64,000 nucleotides of DNA from Helianthus annuus (GCF_002127325.2 NC_035449.2:84890463-84954462), one strand, 5' to 3'. Shown: positions 31,698 through 43,916, counted from the stretch's first letter. Notes: generated by a model from the letters alone, not told the origin. Program-made: numbers and translations.

Positions 31698-34544
31698 TCA
31701 CACAGGACAACTTTTGTTTTTAAAATCATCAGACAAAAGCTGTGCAAAGAGTCCACTCAACCTAGCAGCACCCGGCCCGGGCCTGAAAACAGAATCATCA
31801 CCGCGAACCGCACAAGGGTCCGACCCATGATCCGAGCCACCAACACACCACGCACCTTGACTGAACCGATGGGTGCGGCCCAGAAGCTCTTTATCAATCT
31901 TGTCAAGAACCACATCATCCTTCGGAAATTTCCTAGCAAATGGGGCGCTGCTATTGATCATCTTTTCGAAGTCTTTGATGGTCAAATAGCGCGGGTGCTG
32001 TTTCGGGGGATAATCCCACGCGATGTAATGAAGATCGTGGCTTATCGCGGTGCTTGTGAACTCTTTTGTGTTGCATATAACTGTGTGAAAATACCCTTCC
32101 GGAGATGAGACGAAATTTGTGTAGTACATTAGTATTGTTCTAGGGAGATTTTCATATCCCCATATGCAATATTCCACGAATGATCGGGTAAGCATGACCC
32201 ATGCCGAGCCTGTAACCATGTAACATGTATTAAAGAATAGATTTTTTGATAAATCAGTGTCTGATACGATAACAAAAGTCATAAATCTGAAAATGTGTAT
32301 AAAAGTCATAAATCTGAAAATGGGTATAAAAGTCAAAACGTAGCGGTGAAGTTATAACTGGAACTGTTTAAATAAACGCCATCGTTTATTTAAGAAGTTA
32401 TCAAATAGTTGGTTTGACTTCAGAAGTCAAAATAAAAACTGTATCAAATTTCTTACCTGTAAACAAGTTAAAGGATGTAGGAAGAGATCTACGCTGTGAA
32501 GTGATTGCAAGGTCCGATTTCTTCGATAAATATAGACCCGGATCGACAATAATGGGTTTTGCCCTTTGGTTCCTACAAAAACGAGAAGTTACAGTTAACT
32601 ATAATTGTTATATTTGTGTTACCGAAGCAAAAACATATCGGGTGTATCTACTTACAATTTCCATCCTGTAAGTTTTGTGTGTTCTATGAAGTTGAGTGTT
32701 CTTGACAGATTAGAGAAAACATGAAGCAAATCTGCAAAATCGAAAGCACATAAGACATTAAGACGTACTAAAAGATTATGAAAATGTTGCAAAATAAAAT
32801 CATTTCTCAAGTTACCAAGAGAAATAATTTGAACTTATTCAAGATTCTGCCCATAGAGAAACATGTGCAAGAACACAAATTGATCATAATTTAAGACATA
32901 TCCAAATATTATTTGTAATAACGAAAATGTGAGGTCATAAAAAGATACATTTTACATATAAACTGTCGAAAAGAAAAAAAAATGAAATTTATGTTCGATG
33001 TCTAAACAAGAACTGGACTAGATTTCGGTCATCACTTAATCAAGAGTATACTTCAATCAAAATTTTGAATTTCTATCTAATATTCCTTCCAATTAGTCCT
33101 TGGTTTTAAGACGTGTGCCTCAGGCATGGTTGTAAAAATTCCGCCTAGGCTCCAATTAATCGCTAGGCGGTCAACGGTGGTCCTATTCCGGCCAAATTCT
33201 AGCCAGATTCCAGCCAAATTTCGACCAAACCTTATAAATTCCCTCCAGTTACTTAAAAATGGGCCAACGAGGGGTTAATACATGTCTACTTAAAAAAAAA
33301 ATACATATAAAATATGTGTTAACTAAAAATTGCATATAAAAATCGTAATCTAATTAATCCCTGTTAATCGCTAGTCGGTACCTCACTAACCGACTAGCGC
33401 CTACTGATTCTTAGTTTCTTACAACACTGGCCTCAGGCGTGAGACAATGGAGGCGGCAGCCAACGCGCCTCAAGGTCTTAAGATGGCCCTTCATGTACAT
33501 GTCGGTCAAAATTAGACCGGTTGCTCGGATAATTAGTAGATAGCAAAACTTTGGGAGGCTGATATGGGAAAACAAGCAAAAGACCGAAGAGATTGTGAAC
33601 GGTTTAAATGATGAAGAAGGCTGATATGTAAAAGAGATGAGAGAGATGCAAGTTTTGGTTGTAAAATAGAGCAATGCCTTTTACCTAAACGCCTCACCCT
33701 TTTCAAAACCAAGAATTAGTCTACAGATGTCTAATGTGATTAAAGGCATCACCAATTCGGTTATCCCGTTTGCGGGCCCCATAATCCCATTTCATTTTAC
33801 GCTACCACAAGTAATCAAAACACATAATCATATCTACATTGTTAAATAATCACCTAAATAAGTAGCTTCAAGAACGAGATGAACGATAACAAACCAAGCA
33901 ACATACAATTACAGAAAATCAAACTCACCATCTTGTGTCACTAGAGGATAATCCGAAGCACTAAGGTTTATAAACCAATCCCAACTCAAGCTCTCCTTCA
34001 ACAAAATTGCAATCGCTTGAAGGGTTGTAGCAATCATTGTGGGACCTTTATAAGTCACCAAATTCGATTGAGCCATCACCCTAACATTCTCGACTTCAGC
34101 GAAAGTTTGATCGTTCTTAACCGCCATCGTTAGCTCCAATCTTTCGCGGGGCGGGGCCTCAAGATCCATATGCAAAATGTACTGATTTCTTGGATGATAT
34201 ACAGCCTGCAAAGTCCTCATCATCCTCTTGCTATCACCCTTTGTACCCGAAATAAGGTAAGCTAATCTAGGGGCTTTTTCTTTAGGAAAATCACTAGGTT
34301 TATCCATATTCATCTCCACAAAATACCCACCAGAATCATCTGATTTTGCCATGTTGAAACTCAACAAATCTTGATTATTTGATAATGATGATGATGAATA
34401 ATACCCAAAAATTGCAGCTGAAATTAGAGTAATCCACACAACCAAACTCACAAAAAAGGGGATAATCCACTTTCTATCACTATTATACACTCTTCCAGAA
34501 TAACTATGAGCATGTTTCTTGAAATTCTTACCAAAAATCGACAT
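31698..34544 (-). CDS. GT14-family glycosyltransferase (Core-2/I-branching, GlcAT14-like), intact, 4 exons
   Basis: Exons on the minus strand: 34544-33929, 32731-32656, 32572-32457 and 32209-31698. All introns are GT...AG (GTGAGT, GTAAGT, GTAAGA donors), phases agree and 439 aa results with no breaks. Residues 26-49 form one membrane anchor after a short basic cytoplasmic tail, as in type II Golgi enzymes. The GT14 domain starts near residue 93 (RLAYLISGTKGD) and includes HPRNQYILHMDLEAP, INLSASDYPL (192-201), KPIIVDPGLY, FTGSAWVML and SSPEGYFHTV (304-313). The family in plants includes beta-glucuronosyltransferases that add glucuronic acid to arabinogalactan-protein glycans; this closest role is inferred from family recall. 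It is the only complete host gene in the window. Intron 1 (1.2 kb) carries two nested hAT insertions. Confidence 0.93.
32276..32336. repeat. Short tandem repeat in intron 3 of the GT14 gene
   Basis: AAAAGTCATAAATCTGAAAAT followed by GnGTAT is repeated about two and a half times. Confidence 0.75.
33099..33713. mobile_element. hAT-type non-autonomous element in intron 1 of the GT14 gene
   Basis: Ends CTTGGTTTTAAG and CTTTTCAAAACCAAG form an inverted repeat, flanked by perfect 8-bp duplications AATTAGTC at 33091-33098 and 33714-33721. It is 615 bp including the nested insertion. No transposase is present. Confidence 0.85.
33126..33430. mobile_element. hAT-type MITE nested in the previous element
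   Basis: Ends ATGGTTGTAAAAA and TTCTTACAACACTGG are roughly inverted. Perfect 8-bp duplications CCTCAGGC lie at 33118-33125 and 33431-33438. It is 305 bp, with internal GCCTAGG/CGCTAGGCGG motifs. Confidence 0.8.
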
Positions 34545-34760
34545 CTAGGGCTTCAAGAAGGCTAAAGTTCGAATCTTTATGAACAAACAACACATCAAAC
34601 ACTTGAATACCCCCAAATCAAAGATACCCAGATGCTAAAAAGCAGTAAAGATTCGAAATTTCGCTAAAGAGATGAAGAAACTGCACCTGTTGTGGAGAAA
34701 TGAGTTGACTTTATTGCTCAAAGACCATGAATCTTTGACCTTTGACAAGGGTTTTTTTTT
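34545..34760 (-). promoter_or_regulatory. Upstream region of the GT14 gene with clustered W-box cores
   Basis: TTGAC occurs at 34705-34709, 34735-34739 and 34742-34746, the last two forming TTGACCTTTGAC. WRKY factors bind TTGAC(C/T). Three cores in about 42 bp is suggestive, but no start site is mapped. No clear TATA box is seen. Confidence 0.4.
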
Positions 34761-34987
34761 TCGATCAATGGTGTAAAACAGACATGTATGTTTTGATTCC
34801 CATGTTAATTTCGGTGGGTTGGAGTGAAGATTGTGTTTGTTTGTCCAAGAAAATAAAAAAGAAAAAAATAAAGATGGTACTATAATTAGGGCATAAAGAG
34901 GGAGTCGGTGGGGGGCTTTTGGTTGAATGAGAGTGATTGCTTAGATTGAGGTGAAAGAAGTCAAGTGGAGAAACAACAATTTTAAAG

Positions 34988-36458
34988 TTGAATATAAGAG
35001 TGGAGTAAGGAAGAAGTTGGAATTTGGGATAGAAAATGGAGTTAACTTGTAGATTAAGGTGTTGAAATTGACTCCTTGATTGTTCTTTGTGTTTTCTAAT
35101 AAGTTTGTTAAAGGTATCTTTTTGTGTTTTTTAAAATTGATTAGTTAAACTCTCATTTGTTTGGATTTGACTTACGGGGTTGCTTTCGATACAAACCATA
35201 TTTATCCTATAAATCGTAAGAACAGATCCTACTATCTTAGCACTTAAAAAAAGTTAAATTGACACATACGAAAACAATACATACATAAAAGTAGCACTTT
35301 TGAATTATATTAGCGCATGAAAATTAATCACGATAATTAATTTTAGCACATATTTGAATGATATCAACACTTTTCTTAATCAGCACATTGAAAATAAAAA
35401 GAAGATCCAAATAAAGAATTAATTGCTTGTTAGCATATTTATAGAGAATTCAATATAATTGATATTATTTAGGATATTATTTTATCATTTCTCTGTAATT
35501 GGTTGGATGCCACGTGACACTTTTTAAATGATTCTTACAGTTTGTATGTGAAATGTGGTTTGTATTTAATCATACTCCTTGATTTACGATTTACAAGTTT
35601 ACTTGATTCAAAACTTGAAACGGGCCATTTACTTTTACTCTATAACAATTTTTAGAGTAAAGTGTAATTTGAGTTTTTACGGTTTGGAAAAAACACAGAG
35701 GTTGAACAAAAAAAAGAGACTAGAAGGACTCAGAAAACACAGGGATAAAATTAAGGTGTTTTTTTCCAACGAACTATAGAGACACGGATACTAGTTTACT
35801 CTATTTCTTTAACTATGTAGTAAGTATTAAACAACTTTGTTATTTTTGAAAGGTTTAAATACAGACTAACGATTTTAAAGTAATTTAATGTTGGACATAA
35901 GAGTGGAGTAAGGAAGAAGTTGGAATTTGGGATAGAAAATGGAGTTAACTTGTAGATTAAGGTGTTGAAATTGACTAATGACTCCTGGATTGTTCTTTGT
36001 GTTTTCTAATAAGTTTGTTAAAAGTATCTTTTTATGTTTCGTATATAAACTGTAAGAACCATTTAAAAAGTGTCATGTGTCATCTAATCAATTATAGAGA
36101 AAATGATAAAATAATATCCTAAATAATATCAGTTATATTGAATTCCCTATAAATATGCTAACAAGCAATTAATTCTCTATTTGGATCTTATTTTTGTTTT
36201 TAATGTGCTGATTAAGAAAAGTGCTGATATCATTCAAATATGTGCTAAAATCAATTATCTTGATTAATTTTCATGTGCTAATATAATTCAAAAGTGCTAC
36301 TTTTATATATGTATTGTTTTGGTATGTGTCAGTTTAACTTTTTTTTAAGTGCTAGGATCTGTTCTTACGGTTTGTAGGATAAATATGGTTTGTACTGGAA
36401 GCAACCCCGTAAATCAAATCCAAACAAATGAGAGTTTAACTAATCAATTTTAAAAGGC
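34988..36458. repeat. Composite direct and inverted duplication
   Basis: Block D (34988-35130) recurs in the same direction at 35890-36040 with about 95% identity and an 8-bp insertion. The block after it (35131-35565) recurs as its reverse complement at 36041-36458. Within the latter, 35189-35565 looks like a MITE: ATACAAACC...CGTAAGAACA at one end and its rough complement at the other. The two copies are separated by about 320 bp of unrelated AT-rich DNA. Confidence 0.8.
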
Positions 36459-36989
36459 AAATTGGATTTAAATAATCCCAATTTCTCAATTTGGTCGTAA
36501 TAATCCCAACTCAGTTATTTGCCGATAATAATCCGAACTGACCTCCACTTTTGGTCGATAATAGTCTGCTTTAAAAATAGCTTAACGGAGTTAAGTTTTT
36601 TTCCGGATTACAAACCGATGTTTTAGGGCTTTTGATTAGAACGAGGATACGATTTGATTGATATAAATTTTACCTCAAAATACTGTCCCACTTGATGAAA
36701 ACGATGCTTCAATTCGGGTGTTTAAACTTCCAATTAAAAAAATCAAGCCGTTTGGAGCACCGTTTCGAGGTAAGCTTTACATAAATTGACTCGTATCCTC
36801 GTTCTGATCAAAATCCCTAAAACACTGGTTTGTAATTCGAAAAAAAACTTAACTTCGATAAGCTATTTTTAACGGCGAACTATTATCGGCCAAAAGTGGA
36901 CCAATACGGATTATTATCGGCAAATAACTGAGTTGAGATTATTATCGACCAAAATGAAAAAGTTGGGATTATTTAAATCCAATTTGCCT
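36455..36989. mobile_element. Fold-back MITE, 535 bp
   Basis: Terminal inverted repeats of about 200 bp start AGGCAAATTGGATTTAAATA and include AATAATCCCAACT and GATAATAATCCG. The core holds GAGGATACGA and its complement, so nearly the whole element folds back. I found no convincing target duplication. The long arms suggest a MULE-type MITE. Confidence 0.75.
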
Positions 36990-37749
36990 AACTAGAATGT
37001 CAGTTAATGAATAACTATAACCATAAGTGACCGGTTATGGCGGTTTCGGTTAATTAGTTTTGAATGTTAAGGCGGGTCAGTTATGGGTCAGTTAACCATG
37101 AATTCGGGCCTAGCTAGAAATAGCTCCAAACAATATAATATGTAATTTGGGCCTAATAGTTTGGGCTTGAATTTTTTTACATGGAATAAATTGTTATTAC
37201 ACATTTGTATATGTTAGTACATTATATAGCATTAAAATAAATACATATCATCTATAATATTTAAAAAATGCATATAATCAGTTCGATTCGGTTTTGGTGG
37301 GTATAGAAATGTTAACCACAATCGCCACACTATTGTCAGTATTAGAAAGTCATTAAACCGACCCACTGGTTTTTGTTACGGTTTGGTTACATCTGTTTGA
37401 TTTCATCGGTTAATTCGATTATAGGTCAGTTATTTCAGTTTTCTACACACCCCTAATACAACTTATGAGAGCACTCTTAACAATAATCATAAAAGAAATA
37501 AATCATAAAAACCCTATATTACAACTCATGAGATACTCTCAAAATTTTAATTGAATCATTTAAATGGAAAACAAGAATGAGTATGCATCCATGTAAGAAA
37601 AAAATGTAAAAACAACATATGTAAAACAAACAAAGACTTTCATTATATAGGTATTGAAATATCACAACGTTTTGTTAAAACGACACAACTCTTTGTGAAA
37701 GAGTATGTCAATTGATAATTAAAAACAATTAACAATTGTTCGGTTACCA
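36990..37749. other. AT-rich intergenic stretch
   Basis: Contains repeats of GGTCAGTTA and CGGTTAATT words and nothing else I can support. Confidence 0.5.
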
Positions 37750-38005
37750 TTAGGGGAGGAGGGGTGGTTCACTAGTGACAGATTCTATCACTCTCACTGT
37801 CCAATAAAATCATGACATGTCATCAACCAAATTTCTATCACTAGTGATAGAAATGTAGTGAGGGTGGTATAACTAGTGATGGAATTCTATCACTCCCAAT
37901 TTTTTTTTTAATTTTCATTTTAAAAATAGAAATTAAAAATAAAATACTAAATTATAAATTTCATTAAACTTTAAAAATAAATTACATAGCCAAATAAAAA
38001 AACAA

Positions 38006-39752
38006 CTAAACGGGTGGCATCTCCCAACCCCACTTTGCGCAAATCACGCGCTTTTGTTGAATGACAATTGACTTGAACGGTTCGTCGAGATGGGCGTGCT
38101 TTTCACACAAGATTTTTAAATCATTTTGTCTTTCAATCGTTTTCAAGTGTTCCTTGTATGCCTGCTCGCGTTCAACTTTTAGGGACATAATTGTTTCTTT
38201 TCTTTGTTCGGCCTTCTTGAATCGGCTCATTTTCTCCTCTTCGATTCTGAAGATCGACTCCGCCACCGCTTCCTTACCTTTGCTTGACGATTCACCACCT
38301 CTTCTGCGTCGTGGCCTTGTGGGTGTATCTTCTTCAACGGGGTCGTCAACGGGTTGATCGGGTTCGTCAAGGGGGTCGTCGTTTAAGTTCATTTCGGGCA
38401 AGTTATCCGATGCGGAAGTCGTGTAGTTCCCCGAATCGGATGTCTTTGATCTTTTCGAACCGCCTCGTTTTTTTGGAGCCGTAGGACCACGCATGTCAAC
38501 CAACTCAACGGGGACCCACTTCTGGTGATGTCTCGCAACTTCCCATGCCCCCACATGTGGAAAAGTTCTCTTTTTGTACACTCAGCAATACTCTTCGGTG
38601 GCTTGTTGCATGATCGTCGCCTCGTTCGCTCCACTTTGTGGGTTTCGGTTCTACAAAAAATATAAAATGTTCTGTTTTTTTTTAACTGTTTTTTTTTTAT
38701 TTAATTAAAAAAACTGATTCTGTTTTATTTAAAAAAACTGTTTTTTTATAAAACTGTTACTCTTTTATTTTAATTAAAAACTGTTTCTGTTTTTTTTAAA
38801 CTGTTTTTTTTATAAAACTGTTTCTGTAATTTAAAAAAAAAAACTGTTTCTGTTTTATTTTAATTAAAAACTGTTCCTGTTTGTTTTTTAAAAAAACCTG
38901 TTTTTTTTATAAAACTATTTCTGTAATTTTTTTTAATTAAAAAAAACTGTTTCTGTTTTATTTTAATTAAAAATTGTTTCTGTTTTTTTTTAAAACTGTT
39001 TTTTTTTTATAAAACTGTTTCTGTATCTAAAAAAAACTGTTTTTTATTAAATTTTAATAAAAAACATACCTTTTGAATGAAACAAGCGTTGAACTTGCTA
39101 ATTTTCCCGTTCAAATCCGTCCACTTCGACGTCATTTGGTCCATGTTTCGTATCCTTGCACCGGGAAGTTGCCTAAAATGATTAATGACCTGTCTCCAAA
39201 ACGCATCCTTTCTTTGCTCGTTCCATGTTTCCTACTCTCCGAGATGTGCAAATACGCCTTCACCAATGACACCTCCTCCTCGCTCGTCCAAAGTTGTCGG
39301 CCGATTGGCGCGATTTCTTGAACGTCATCATTTTGTTCTTCTTCCTCTTCCTCTTCATATTCCTCTTCTTCTTCCTCTTCCTCTTCCTCGTCAAGACTTT
39401 GTTGTGGTTCACGCCACGCGCTTGCAAAATGATGGATGAGGGTGTTGTCTTCTAGTAGTGGGTCGAGTGTGTGGGGTTGGGTTTGATACGTTTGGGGTTG
39501 AAATTGGTGAGGTTGAAACGGTGGAACGAACGGTTGGTTTTGGTACGTTTGCGATTGAAAGGGTGGATATTGTTGGGTTTGAAATGGTGGATATTGTTGG
39601 GTTTGAAAGGGTGGGACTTGGTCGGGTTCGTCTTGCAACCTAAAGCGCGTCGGCTCGCCAAGATTCGCTCGAACCTTGGGTCTTACGGGATTTTTCTTCG
39701 TACCCGAACCTCTTTTTTTCGAACCCTCACCTCTCTTGCTTGAACCTTCCAT
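38006..39752 (-). pseudogene. PIF/Harbinger accessory gene (Myb/SANT-like DNA-binding), lightly broken
   Basis: Exon 1 is 39752-39070, exon 2 is 38650-38006, with donor AAAAGGTATG and acceptor TTTTTTGTAG. N-terminal basic segment, a Gln/Pro/Phe-rich tract with repeats of PPFQTQQY, an acidic run of over 15 Glu, then the SANT/trihelix-like domain (LWTSEEEVSLVKAYLHIS ... QMTSKWTDLNGKISKFN). A 1-bp loss near 39208 shifts the frame inside this domain. Exon 2 has TGA at 38584-38582, then KKRTFPHVGAWEVARHHQ, a basic/Ser tract and a coiled-coil C-terminus ending in MPPV. In this superfamily the second protein binds the element ends and helps the transposase into the nucleus (family knowledge). It is non-functional as read. 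Confidence 0.75.
38660..39060. repeat. Intronic T/A-rich repeat
   Basis: Many copies of AAACTGTTTCTG and TTTTATTTTAATTAAAAA with variable spacing fill the single intron of the Harbinger accessory gene. Confidence 0.8.
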
Positions 39753-40028
39753 GTGTGTTGTAAAATTATTTAGATTGAGATGTAAAATTTTGGAGTTGAA
39801 TTGGAGAGTTTTTTGATTTATTTGAGTGGGGGAATGATTTATATAAAAAGCTTCTCAAAATATTAAACCCCCAAACGGTAATATTTGTGCCAAACGGTCA
39901 AAAATTCAAACGGTCATGTCATTCTTCAACGCGTTATCTTTATCACGCGTTGAAAGAGTGGAGGCGGCGGTGTAGCGTGATGATATTACGCGTTATAGGG
40001 GTGGTATAACGGACCACCCCGTGTACTC

Positions 40029-40872
40029 TTAGCTTTAACTTTTGACACCCAGAAAACCTCCAGCATAAACTCCTTCAGTAGTAACTCAGCAACTGTTAAT
40101 TGGTTTACCAACGAGCGTCCAAGTTGCTTCTAGTGCATACTTAGTGCTAATAGCCCAATTTGATTATCATCACAGTTGCTGCTAATAGTCTAAATTACTG
40201 TTGATAATACTTTAAGTTTCAACTTACAAGATATTTGCCACTGATCATTATTCCCACTAATAGCCAAAAATTTTATTGATCATAGCTACTACTAATGATC
40301 AATTACTTTTGATAATCGATTTCATCAATCATGCAAATCTAAAATAACTTTCAATGACTTTTTAACATGGTAATCGAAGTTGGTTTTTTTCTTTTTCTTT
40401 TTTTTTTTTTTCTGCCATGCACTCACCCACTAGGGCTTTGACAAGGTTAAATACCAATAGTCTTCAAATAGCATGCACTTAACACCTTTTGACTTGTATA
40501 AATGTTTATTCATATTTCACTTGAATTTAAGTAAGTCTCAATTAACCAAACTCACTTATAATGATAATAAAATCACCTAACACATAAAAAATAGAAAGAG
40601 AAAAACAATCCATGGATGTCAACTTAAGTACTTAGTTGAAATCTACTATTTGTTTATAATCTCAGAAATGAAAAAAAAAAGATGGAAGAAGTTCATAAAT
40701 CACTTCGGTAAAAATGCGAAATACGATGTCGATGTTAAATTAATTAATTCTGTAGAAAAGAAATTATTGGCACTCACAAGATTCCATCTTCAATCACGGC
40801 ATTGGACTATAAAATGTCCAAAAACAATCATAGCCAGCGGCAAAAATCACCCATTGTTTACTATATATAAAG
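40029..40872. other. AT-rich intergenic stretch
   Basis: Loose repeats of TnCTACTAATGATCAATTACTTTTGATAA type lie between 40150 and 40320. No gene supported. Confidence 0.5.
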
Positions 40873-41430
40873 GAGTTTTTTCCCAAAAGAGTGTTGGTGG
40901 AAAATTTATTTACCAAAATGGGTGATTTGAAAAATAATTACTAAAATGGGTGTTTTGGAATGACTCTTTTCTCAAATTGGTGAGAGTGGAAAAAATATTT
41001 ACCAAAATGGGTGATTTAAAAAATATTTATTAAAATAAGTGTTTTTTTTTCTTATTTCTTTATTATTAACTAATCTATTATATTTTTTACTTTTTTTGGT
41101 TAACCTAATATGTTTTTAATTTATTTTTCTCCAAACAATTACTCTTTATATTTTATTACTTTTTAACTAACCAAATTATAATTCTTTTTTTTTCTTAAGG
41201 CCTTTTCTTTTATTTCTTTTTACATTTATATAAGATAAATCATTCTAATATAAAGCTTACTCCTATAATTTTAGAGATGTAAACGAACACTAAAGTAACA
41301 CGTTCACGTTCATTTATTTAACTTTAATCGAACACAAACATGGTTTTCTTTTTCCTAAACAAGACATGTGTTCATGTTTACATTAACCGAATGAAATAAA
41401 TGTTGTTTGCAACCATTAAAAAATAAGTTG

Positions 41431-41486
<56 letters not shown>

Positions 41487-41924
41487 GTATCGAGTTGGCC
41501 AATGAAATTACGAACCAATCAATCTTCATAAATATTTTTCCCGTTAATAAAATTTATGTAACTTTAGGAAACACTATATTATGGGTTTTCATTTGAATTG
41601 GTAATAAACTACGCAGACAATAGTAAATGAAAAATTATCCTCAAAAATATTAAATTAGAACAGTAAATGAGAGGTATTAGCAATTAAAAATAAAATGAAT
41701 TCAACGATTTTAATTTGTTTTAACATGGGTTTCATTATATAAAAAAAGAAAAAATATAAAAATAGAATATAAATGTGATAGGTTGATTAAATAAAAATAG
41801 AAGAATTATAATAGATTAGTAAAAAATGAAGAAATGTAGAAAAACACCCATTTTGGTAATTATTTTTCAAATCACCCGTTTTGGTAAATAACTTTTCCAT
41901 CAACACCATTTTAGGAAAAAACTC
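40873..41924. mobile_element. MITE-like element with ~85-bp inverted repeats
   Basis: Left arm starts GAGTTTTTTCCCAAAAG and carries ACCAAAATGGGTGATTTGAA; the right arm is its near complement up to 41924. A candidate imperfect 9-bp duplication is ATAAAGGAG (40867) and ACAAAGGAG (41928). The interior is AT-rich with no coding capacity. Confidence 0.65.
41437..41485. repeat. (AAT)n microsatellite
   Basis: About 16 units, inside the 40873-41924 element. Confidence 0.95.
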
Positions 41925-42086
41925 AGACAAAGGAGCATTAATCAATACTCCAAGCACCAAAATCCTATCGGGAAGTGATTTTTTTTAAGAAAAGAAAGTA
42001 TTAATAATATAATTAAGAATATAATTGCTAACCAAATACGATTACAAGAGAGCACAAACAAATTGTACTTATTAAATACATATTAA

Positions 42087-42427
42087 GGTCATCCGTAGTC
42101 ATAAAGCCCCTTGTGGGGCGTTATGCGACACGTGTCGTGCCACGTCACACAAGGGCTTTATGGGGCGTTATAACACTAGAGCCCGTAGTCATAAAGCCCC
42201 TACCCATCATTATCGAATTATTAATTTTTGTTTTTATTAATTAATTATAAAAAACCATTCTTTATTTTGATTGGTCAAAGATGAAAAGGAAAGCCCAAAA
42301 CGCCGTGATATATATGGCGCCTCCCCCCCCTTTTTCCCCCCACAACGCCGCCCGTCGCGGTGTGCGGGGCGCTATGGGGGCGCTATCTTTCTTTTGGGTG
42401 GTATATGGAGCTCCATTACACATGCTC
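42087..42427. mobile_element. Tourist-like (PIF/Harbinger) MITE, 341 bp
   Basis: Flanked by TAA at 42084-42086 and 42428-42430. Ends GGTCATCCGTAGTCAT and the complement GAGCATGTGTAATGGA are related. CCGTAGTCATAAAGCCCC occurs again at 42181, so a second, nested copy of a related MITE end is likely. The interior has GC-rich blocks (GGGGCGTTAT, GGCGCTATGG). Confidence 0.65.
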
Positions 42428-42430
42428 TAA

Positions 42431-43505
42431 GAAATAAATTATCAAATACAAGTCAATATATCAATGTAATGAATTATCACATACTTCAAGTTTTGTATCA
42501 CTTGTGTATATTTACTAGTAGGAAACCCACGCGTTGCGGCGACGCAATTTGTTAGACGGTACTCGTTTTCTATTAATTTATGAATTCTCTCGTGATATTT
42601 TGTATAGTATTTCTGTTATTATTTGTAGCATCGATGATTTCTATCTATTTCATGTGCTTTACTGATCTCAAATTTACCTTATTTTTAAGTTATTATGTTT
42701 ATAACTAATGTTTTTTATTCGAGTGCTTTGATTTGAGGGTAACTTGCTTTAAAAGAGTTATTAGACGACCATAAGCCACCTATTGAGAAGGTAATCTGTC
42801 ATTCGTGTGGAAATTTGCCAAATTATATGAAACAAGTTGGTGTATAGTTTTTGTTAAGTAAAGGCTTATTAAGTATAACACATGTTCCTAACCATTAAAC
42901 ACGCCAATCATTTGAAACAAGTGCAAGTGTTAGAATATTTGAATTTTGATCACTAAGAACATCAAAAAACACTAATGAACAATTAAGCAAACTCTAATTA
43001 AAAAAAGTTAATATTATAAAAAAATTAACAAAAACAATTTTTGTGCTAATTTTTATAACTTTGTTCACTCAATAATCAATTTCATTCACCCCTAGTAAAT
43101 GTATATAACATAATACAAGTAAAAAATATAAGAAATTGTATGAATTTTGTAAGTCACTTGCAACACCATTGCTAAAAAGATGGCCAAATTTCAAACGAAG
43201 TGCTTACCTGATGAGGTCTTGATTTCCCCATTCAATATGTAGTTACTGAACCCTATTAAAAAGCTAACATCAACAACAACTCTTATCTATGCTGATCCCC
43301 GACGATGTAATTAAAGTTGTATTAAGTAAAATAGTTGCTTATAACCAGATGTAAATGTTCAACCATTAAGTGTATATACAAACAGGTTAATCTCGTCCCT
43401 AATTAAAGTTGTATGTTACTTTAAAAATGAATTGAAATACTCATTCTGCTCTAAGTGTTCCCTTTTTACTTATGAACGTAACATAAACTACCTTCTAACT
43501 ACAAA
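42431..43505. other. AT-rich intergenic stretch
   Basis: CACGCGTTGCGGCGACG at 42530 echoes a motif at 30700; otherwise no supported feature. Confidence 0.5.
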
Positions 43506-43873
43506 GAGTAAATTGTCATTTTAGTCCCTGTGGTTTGGGCCATTTTGCCAGTTTAGTCCAAAGGTTTCATTTTTAACATCTGGATCCAAAAAGGTTTAAT
43601 CATTGCCATTTTGGTCCAACTGACTTAACTCCATCCATATCTGTTAAAGCTGCCAAGGGCATTTTTGTCAGATATGGATGGAGTTAAGTCAGTTTGACCA
43701 AAATGAAATGACAAAAATGCCCTTGGCAGCTTTAACAGATATGGATGGAGTTAAGTCAGTTGGACCAAAATGGCAACGATGAAACCATTTTGGATTCAGA
43801 TGTTAAAAATGAAACCTTTGGACTAAACTGGCAAAATGACCCAAACCACAGGGACTAAAATGACAATTAACTC
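43506..43873. mobile_element. MULE-type fold-back MITE with perfect 9-bp target duplication
   Basis: The two halves are almost perfect reverse complements, starting GAGTAAATTGTCATTTTAGT. AACTACAAA lies at 43497-43505 and 43874-43882. There is no coding capacity. The RNA would form one very long hairpin, a natural source of small RNAs. Confidence 0.9.
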
Positions 43874-43916
43874 AACTACAAAACAAAACAAAAATTTGAT
43901 GGCTTATACAAAAACT

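Larger units (their letters stand above)
37753..40028 (-). mobile_element. PIF/Harbinger-derived element with only the Myb-like gene
   Basis: Ends GGGGAGGAGGGGTGGTTC and the complement GAGTACACGGGGTGGTCC match at 12 of 18 positions. TTA lies at 37750-37752 and 40029-40031. It is 2276 bp. The interior is filled by a two-exon minus-strand gene of the Harbinger accessory type. The DDE transposase is absent, so it would need a partner in trans. Confidence 0.8.

Noticed and set aside
40650..40925. A 91-codon plus-strand frame
   Set aside because: It runs into the left arm of the MITE at 40873 and has AT-rich composition without family signal.
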